A stretch of 8,902 nucleotides of DNA from Gemmatimonadota bacterium (GTDB lineage Bacteria > Gemmatimonadota > Gemmatimonadetes > Gemmatimonadales > GWC2-71-9). Where the stretch lies: NCBI GenBank assembly GCA_029884275.1, contig JAOUIC010000045.1, positions 1 to 8,902 of the forward strand, given 5' to 3'. The position numbers and the translations under genes were made by a program. The notes beneath the pieces are model-generated. The model made no database searches and was not told the DNA's origin. It was given only the letters and a program-made list of their open reading frames with translations. Of the stretch, positions 5,434-8,902 are shown one piece after another; positions within the stretch are counted from its first letter, which is position 1, and the number at the start of each line of letters is the position of its first letter.

Positions 5434-6693
5434 ATGTCATCCGCCCCGCTCGGCATCGGCTTCATCGGCTCCGGCTTCAACGCCCGCTTCCACATGCAGG
5501 CCTTCCGCGCGGTGCGGGACTCTGAGGTCCGCGGCGTCTGGAGCCCCAACCGCGCCAACGCGGAGAGCGCGGCGAGATACGCCCGCGGCCTCGACGTCGG
5601 CGCCTGCCAGCCGTTCCGGTCCATCGCCCAGATGGTGGCCGACCCGGCGATCGACGCGATCTGGCTCTGCGGCCCCAACCAGGCCCGGATCGAAAATGTC
5701 GAGGAGCTGACCGATACCATCGCGCGCGGCCGCGGGAAACTCCGCGGTATCGCCTGCGAAAAGCCGCTGGCCCGCACCGTCGAGGAGGCCCGGGCGGTCA
5801 CCGCCATGGTGAAGAAGGTCCGCCTGCGCCACGGCTACCTCGAGAACCAGCTGTTCGCCCCCCAGGTGGAGACCGGCCGGAGCCTGCTCTGGGCCCGGGG
5901 CGCGGCTCTCACCGGGCGTCCCTTCCTGGCCCGCGCCGCCGAGGAACACAGCGGCCCGCACATGCCCTGGTTCTGGCAGGGGCGGCTGCAGGGTGGCGGG
6001 GTGCTGAACGACATGATGTGTCACTCGGCGCTGGTGGTGCGGCACCTGCTGACCCGGCCCGGTGAGCCGCTCTCGACGGTGCGGCCAGTGTCGATTACCG
6101 CCCGGATCGCGAGTCTCAAGTGGAGCCGGCCGGAGTACGTGAAGCGCCTGAAGGCGGCGATGGGAAGCAAAGTCGACTACGCGCGCCAGCCCGCCGAAGA
6201 CTTTGCCGCCGTCACCATCGAGTTCGAGACCAGCGACGGTTACACCGTGATGGGCGAGGCGACCACCTCGTGGAGCTTCGTGGGTGCCGGCCTCCGGCTC
6301 AGCGCCGAACTGCTCGGTCCGGAGTATTCGATGTCGTGGAACACCCTCGACAGCGGACTGAAGCTCTTCTTCAGCCGCGAGGTCCGCGGCAGGGCGGGCG
6401 AGGACCTGGTCGAGAAGCAGAATGCCGAGGTCGGCCTCATGCCGGTGGTGGCCAACGAGGCGGCGGCGTACGGCTACGAGGCGGAGAACCGCCACTTCGT
6501 CCGGGTGTTCCAGGGGAAGGAGAAGCCGCTCCTCACCTGGGATGACGGCGTGGAGGTGGTGCGAATCCTGATGGCGGCCTACATGAGCGCCGAGAAGGGG
6601 AGAACGCTCAGGTTCCCGCCGACCGGCCTCGACGGGTTTGTGCCGGATGTCGCCAAGGGAGCCAAGAAGCTTCGTCGTGCCCGGCGCACGTGA
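5434..6693 (+). CDS. Gfo/Idh/MocA-family NAD(P)-dependent oxidoreductase
   Basis: This 419-residue cytoplasmic protein has a Rossmann fold opening with GIGFIGSGFNARFH (residues 7-20; glycines 9, 12 and 14 form the nucleotide loop). ACEKPLARTVEEA places the family EKP motif at residues 109-111, whose lysine contacts cofactor and substrate. In the C-terminal domain, GGGVLNDMMCHS puts D193 and H197 at the usual catalytic positions. These enzymes oxidise or reduce sugars, inositols or related polyols; the substrate here cannot be told from sequence. The ATG at 5434 was chosen because the Rossmann motif begins six residues later. The upstream part of the open frame overlaps the U32 gene. No Shine-Dalgarno sequence precedes it. 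It lies 52 bp after the U32 stop and may be co-transcribed, although the two functions are not obviously linked. It has no export signal, unlike many relatives in this family. Confidence 0.88.
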   Translation: MSSAPLGIGFIGSGFNARFHMQAFRAVRDSEVRGVWSPNRANAESAARYARGLDVGACQPFRSIAQMVADPAIDAIWLCGPNQARIENVEELTDTIARGRGKLRGIACEKPLARTVEEARAVTAMVKKVRLRHGYLENQLFAPQVETGRSLLWARGAALTGRPFLARAAEEHSGPHMPWFWQGRLQGGGVLNDMMCHSALVVRHLLTRPGEPLSTVRPVSITARIASLKWSRPEYVKRLKAAMGSKVDYARQPAEDFAAVTIEFETSDGYTVMGEATTSWSFVGAGLRLSAELLGPEYSMSWNTLDSGLKLFFSREVRGRAGEDLVEKQNAEVGLMPVVANEAAAYGYEAENRHFVRVFQGKEKPLLTWDDGVEVVRILMAAYMSAEKGRTLRFPPTGLDGFVPDVAKGAKKLRRARRT

Positions 6694-6779
6694 TCTGCAT
6701 CACAACGGGCTGAGCCGTCCTTCACGGCGGGCCTGAATCGTGCCTCCCAGGACGAGAGGTCATTCTCTCAGGGGGGACG
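6694..6779 (+). promoter_or_regulatory. Leader with hairpin and strong RBS before the CigR-like gene
   Basis: The 86-bp gap before the exported small protein ends with GGGGGGA (6771-6777), a Shine-Dalgarno-like run placed 2 bp before the ATG; the usable AGGGG part sits 5-8 bp away. Just upstream, GAGAG (6754-6758) and CTCTC (6765-6769) can form a 5-bp hairpin with a 6-nt loop ending one base before that run. Such a hairpin might tune ribosome access. I found no confident promoter. Confidence 0.4.
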
Positions 6780-7199
6780 ATGAGGAAGAGTCGCGCAATT
6801 TTCCTGCTAATTGGCACTATGCTCTTCGTGGCCTGGTCAGCCGTGGCGCAGGAGTCGGGGAAGCGAAAGGACAACCCCGTCAGCGTGGCGACGGCGACGG
6901 CAGAAGTCTCCGCCTCGGTTTCGGTCTCGGTCTTCTCCACGGCGGAGAAGCGGGCGCTCACCGACTACTACGCGAAGCACCCCGCTGGCGCCAAGCCGCT
7001 CCCACCGGGCATCGCCAGGAATCTGGGTCGGGGCAAGCCGCTCCCGCCCGGCATCGCGAAGACTCGACTGCCCGCCGATGCCCAGAAGTCGCTCCCGCCG
7101 CGGGAGGACGGCGCTCAGATCACGATTTTCGGCGACAAGATCGTCCTGCTCGAGGCGAGCGGCCTGGTGGTGGACATCCTCTCAGACATTCTGCGGTGA
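6780..7199 (+). CDS. Small exported CigR-like protein
   Basis: This is a 139-residue protein. Residues 1-23 form a signal peptide (MRKSR, a hydrophobic core, AVA before Q24), so it is exported to the periplasm or beyond. A serine/valine-rich stretch (34-51) precedes the conserved part. The conserved part is AEKRALTDYYAKHP, then KPLPPGIARNLGRG (72-85) and KPLPPGIAKTRLP (86-98). The tail has GDKIVLLEASGLVVDILSDIL. This order of tandem LPPGI repeats followed by a hydrophobic GLxVDIL end matches the family annotated as CigR-like (Salmonella CigR) or RcnB-like. CigR is described as an anti-virulence regulator, but that role should not be carried over to this bacterium. The biochemical function is unknown. 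The start is supported by a Shine-Dalgarno-like run. The gene stands alone on its strand, with its end facing the subtilase gene. Confidence 0.78.
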   Translation: MRKSRAIFLLIGTMLFVAWSAVAQESGKRKDNPVSVATATAEVSASVSVSVFSTAEKRALTDYYAKHPAGAKPLPPGIARNLGRGKPLPPGIAKTRLPADAQKSLPPREDGAQITIFGDKIVLLEASGLVVDILSDILR

Positions 7200-7206
7200 T
7201 CATCGG

Positions 7207-7236
7207 GTAGGGGCGGAGCAATGGCTCCGCCCCTGC
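7207..7236. repeat. Second copy of the REP-like palindrome, intergenic
   Basis: GTAGGGGCGGAGC (7207-7219), loop AATG, then GCTCCGCCCCTGC (7224-7236) form a 13-bp stem with one G-T pair. It begins 7 bp after the CigR-like stop codon and shares its left arm exactly with the palindrome inside the U32 gene. It could help end or protect the CigR-like transcript, but no T-tract follows, so a plain intrinsic terminator is unlikely. Confidence 0.75.
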
Positions 7237-7261
7237 TGTGGACCCCGCCCCACATACACGA

Positions 7262-7287
7262 AACGGCACGCCGAATGGCGTGCCGTT
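7262..7287 (-). terminator. Hairpin between convergent genes, likely protease terminator
   Basis: AACGGCACGCC (7262-7272) and GGCGTGCCGTT (7277-7287) form a perfect 11-bp stem with the tetraloop GAAT. It lies 27 bp downstream of the subtilase stop. On the minus strand the stem runs into TTTCGTGT, a short and imperfect U-rich tail. It is probably the protease terminator and may also stop leftover transcription from the CigR-like gene. Confidence 0.6.
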
Positions 7288-7314
7288 GGCGCATCCGGCG
7301 GACCGCCGCGCGAC

Positions 7315-8625
7315 TTACAAGCCGGCGCCGAGGGCAGTGTTGGTCACCGCCTTGTAGCTGTTGAGCCGGCCGTTGCCGAAGGTCTGATCGTAACCGGTGG
7401 CCCCCTTGTCGTCCGCCGTGCTCTCCAGCCTGCCTCTAAGTCCCGCACCCCTGAGCCCCGTCTTCGAGGCCACGATGCCCGCCGTCCCCGTCACCTGCGG
7501 CGCCGCCATCGAGGTACCCTGCAGCCAGGCGTAAGTGCCGCCCTTGTAGGCGCTATAGATGCAGCCCTCCGGCGTGGTGTTGGAGTAGCACTGCCCGCCT
7601 GGCGCGGAGATATCGAGTCCGGGACCGTACTGGGAGTAGGAGGCCCTCTCGTCCCTCCAGGTGGTGGCAGCGACCGAGATGGCGAGCGGGTCGCAGGCCG
7701 GGCAGGCCACGGTGCCCGAGCCGCTGTTGCCGGCGGAGGCGATGACCAGGACGTTCTTGGTGGTGACGGCGTAGGCGATGGCGTCCTTCTCCGCTTGCGA
7801 TTCGCTGCTGCCGCCGAGGCTCAGGTTCATCGCCACCATGCCGGGCTGGTCGGCCGCGGCGCGGATCGCGTTCACGATCGCCGAAGTCGGACAGCCACGG
7901 CGGCCGCAGACCTTCTGCACGTACACCTTCACGTGCGAGGCGGCGCCGGAGACGCCCGCCACGCCGACGGTGGAGCCGGCCATGGTCCCGGTGGTGTGGC
8001 TGCCGTGGCCGTCGTCGTCGGTCGGGTCGTTGTCGTTGTTGTACCAGTCCTTGCCGGCAATCAGCCGGCCGGTGAACTCCGGATGCAGCAGGTCCACCCC
8101 GGTGTCGATGCTGCCGATCAGGATGTCCGCGCCTCCGGTGGCATACCCCTCGATGTTGTCCTCGTCGGCATCGGCAATCGAGGCATAGGAGGAAGCAATG
8201 AACTTGCCCGAGTTCTTGCCCGTCGTGTACTTCATGTTCAGCCCGCCCGGGTTGTAGAACGCCCAGAGGTTCGGGTTGATCGCCGTGGTCTGCCGCAGGT
8301 AGTTGGGTTCGGCCCACTCGACCCGGGCATCACCCCGGAGCGCGACCACCGCCGCCCGCTCCATCCCCACCCCGCCCCGCGCGATGACGAAGGCGTCGCG
8401 GTACCCGCGTTCCTGCAGCGCCAGTCCGTGGCCGCCGAGCACGGCCGCCGCATCGGCGCCGGGGCGGAACTTCACCAGGACCTCGCCCGGCATGACCGGC
8501 TCGGCGGGAGCCTGTGCGGATACCGCCTGAGCTGACGGATCAACCGGTTCGGACATCCGGTCGGCACAGCCGGCGCCGACAAAAGCGAGGGTGGAGGCGA
8601 GCGCGATGCGGGCTTGCAGCTTCAT
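7315..8625 (-). CDS. Exported subtilisin-like serine protease (S8), probable lipoprotein
   Basis: This 436-residue protease is made as a preproenzyme. Residues 1-19 are a signal sequence ending in VGAGC; Cys20 suggests lipid anchoring, although the lipobox lacks the preferred leucine. Residues 46-110 (GEVLVKFRPGAD... to VEWAEPNYL) form an inhibitor I9-type propeptide that assists folding and is then cleaved. The catalytic domain has the full triad: Asp174 in SIDTGVD, His207 in DGHGSHTTGT and Ser372 in GTSMAAP, with oxyanion Asn300 in ASAGNSG. An acidic loop (NDNDPTDDDG, about 197-206) precedes the His. Six cysteines in three close pairs (240/245, 308/311, 346/355) may form disulfides, in keeping with an extracytoplasmic site. 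A GAGGA Shine-Dalgarno sequence lies 9 nt before the ATG. The gene has its own promoter and is not clearly in an operon with the phosphoglucomutase gene upstream. All key residues are intact, so it should be active. Confidence 0.93.
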   Translation of the reverse strand: MKLQARIALASTLAFVGAGCADRMSEPVDPSAQAVSAQAPAEPVMPGEVLVKFRPGADAAAVLGGHGLALQERGYRDAFVIARGGVGMERAAVVALRGDARVEWAEPNYLRQTTAINPNLWAFYNPGGLNMKYTTGKNSGKFIASSYASIADADEDNIEGYATGGADILIGSIDTGVDLLHPEFTGRLIAGKDWYNNDNDPTDDDGHGSHTTGTMAGSTVGVAGVSGAASHVKVYVQKVCGRRGCPTSAIVNAIRAAADQPGMVAMNLSLGGSSESQAEKDAIAYAVTTKNVLVIASAGNSGSGTVACPACDPLAISVAATTWRDERASYSQYGPGLDISAPGGQCYSNTTPEGCIYSAYKGGTYAWLQGTSMAAPQVTGTAGIVASKTGLRGAGLRGRLESTADDKGATGYDQTFGNGRLNSYKAVTNTALGAGL

Positions 8626-8672
8626 ACGTGGGGTTCCTCACCATTGGCCGGGACAGGGGACGATACCAACAG

Positions 8673-8713
8673 GCGGGCTGCCCGGCCGGCAATCGCTGGC
8701 AAGGGCAGCCCGC
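8673..8713 (-). other. Large stem-loop in the protease leader or phosphoglucomutase 3' end
   Basis: GCGGGCTGCCC (8673-8683) pairs perfectly with GGGCAGCCCGC (8703-8713). An inner stem, GCCGGC/GCTGGC with one G-T pair and an AATC loop, extends it. The hairpin begins at about the start point predicted from the promoter at 8720-8748, so the protease mRNA would carry it at its very 5' end. It could equally end read-through from the phosphoglucomutase gene, though no T-run follows on that strand. Confidence 0.6.
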
Positions 8714-8719
8714 AATACG

Positions 8720-8748
8720 ACAATAGGAAACGGCGCGGCGGCAGTCAA
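8720..8748 (-). promoter_or_regulatory. Sigma-70-type promoter for the protease gene
   Basis: On the minus strand, TTGACT (complement 8743-8748) matches five of six -35 consensus bases. After a 17-bp spacer, TATTGT (complement 8720-8725) matches four of six -10 bases. Transcription would start near 8713, giving a leader of about 88 nt to the protease ATG at 8625. It lies in the gap after the phosphoglucomutase stop, which supports independent transcription of the protease. Confidence 0.6.
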
Positions 8749-8784
8749 CAATGGCGGTGACGCGACAGGCCCAAGAACCGTGCC

Positions 8785-8902
8785 TCAGGCCGCCGACATC
8801 GCCCTTCCCACCAGCCCGCGGGCCTCGTCCAGGATCTGCCCCAGGTGTTTCTCGTCCCGGAAGCTCTCGGCGTAGAGCTTGTAGATGTTCTCGGTACCAG
8901 AC
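8785..8902 (-). CDS. pgm: Phosphoglucomutase, C-terminal end (partial)
   Basis: The window ends within this gene; the last 38 codons and a TGA (complement 8785-8787) are visible. The peptide begins SGTENIYKLYAESF and continues RDEKHLGQILDEA. This matches the C-terminal phosphate-binding loop of alpha-D-phosphohexomutases (SGTEx) and the following YKxYAESF segment, characteristic of glucose-specific phosphoglucomutase. That enzyme interconverts glucose-1-phosphate and glucose-6-phosphate in the cytoplasm, linking glycogen and sugar-nucleotide metabolism to glycolysis. The catalytic serine, metal-binding and sugar-binding domains are outside the window. The 159-bp gap to the protease contains a promoter and a hairpin, so the two genes are probably separate units. 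Confidence 0.85.
   Translation of the reverse strand, partial: SGTENIYKLYAESFRDEKHLGQILDEARGLVGRAMSAA

Noticed and set aside
6811..8535. Plus-strand 574-codon open frame across the CigR-like gene and the protease
   Set aside because: It is out of frame with the CigR-like gene and antisense to the intact subtilase, with repetitive low-complexity composition.
1..8902. Search for a CRISPR array, defence system, insertion sequence or integrase
   Set aside because: No regularly spaced direct repeats, transposase, recombinase or nuclease motifs were seen. The repeats found are palindromes and one inverted 19-mer.

Overview
The window is high-GC bacterial chromosomal DNA, roughly two-thirds G+C by eye. 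It has compact genes, and several starts lack a clear Shine-Dalgarno sequence. The protein set includes a secreted glycoside hydrolase, an SGLT-type symporter, a long double-barrel U32 protein, a Gfo/Idh/MocA oxidoreductase, a CigR-like exported protein and a subtilase. This fits a free-living, polymer-degrading soil or sediment bacterium. Gemmatimonadota is a reasonable guess, but nothing here proves the phylum.

Layout. Bases 1-681 (minus) are the N-terminal part of an exported clan GH-D (GH36/alpha-galactosidase-like) enzyme. It diverges, across 68 bp holding a near-perfect palindrome (694-719), from an SGLT-type Na+/sugar symporter (750-2279, plus). Bases 2280-2861 hold no protein gene. 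They carry a tRNA on the minus strand (2567-2650), its trailer and a rho-independent terminator (2455-2479). Next, on the plus strand, are an 839-residue U32 protein of the RlhA/YdcP type (2862-5381), a Gfo/Idh/MocA oxidoreductase (5434-6693) and a small exported CigR-like protein (6780-7199). A convergent subtilase (7315-8625, minus) has its own promoter and a hairpin-capped 5' leader. The window ends in the last 38 codons of a phosphoglucomutase gene (8785-8902, minus).

How the genes may work together. The glycoside hydrolase/symporter pair looks like a small glycoside-uptake unit: hydrolysis outside the cytoplasm, then Na+-coupled import of the sugar. Phosphoglucomutase and the Gfo/Idh/MocA enzyme fit the same carbohydrate economy but are not in one transcription unit with it. 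The U32 protein probably modifies RNA.

The most unusual signals are not protein genes. First, the tRNA has a clear leucine-type class II body, yet its anticodon loop reads UCGACAA: a valine-type GAC anticodon with C instead of the near-universal U at position 33. Second, a 19-bp block covering that anticodon arm is repeated exactly, in inverted orientation, in the tRNA's own trailer. Third, a perfect 30-bp REP-like palindrome lies in frame inside the U32 gene, with a near copy about 2.75 kb away between genes.
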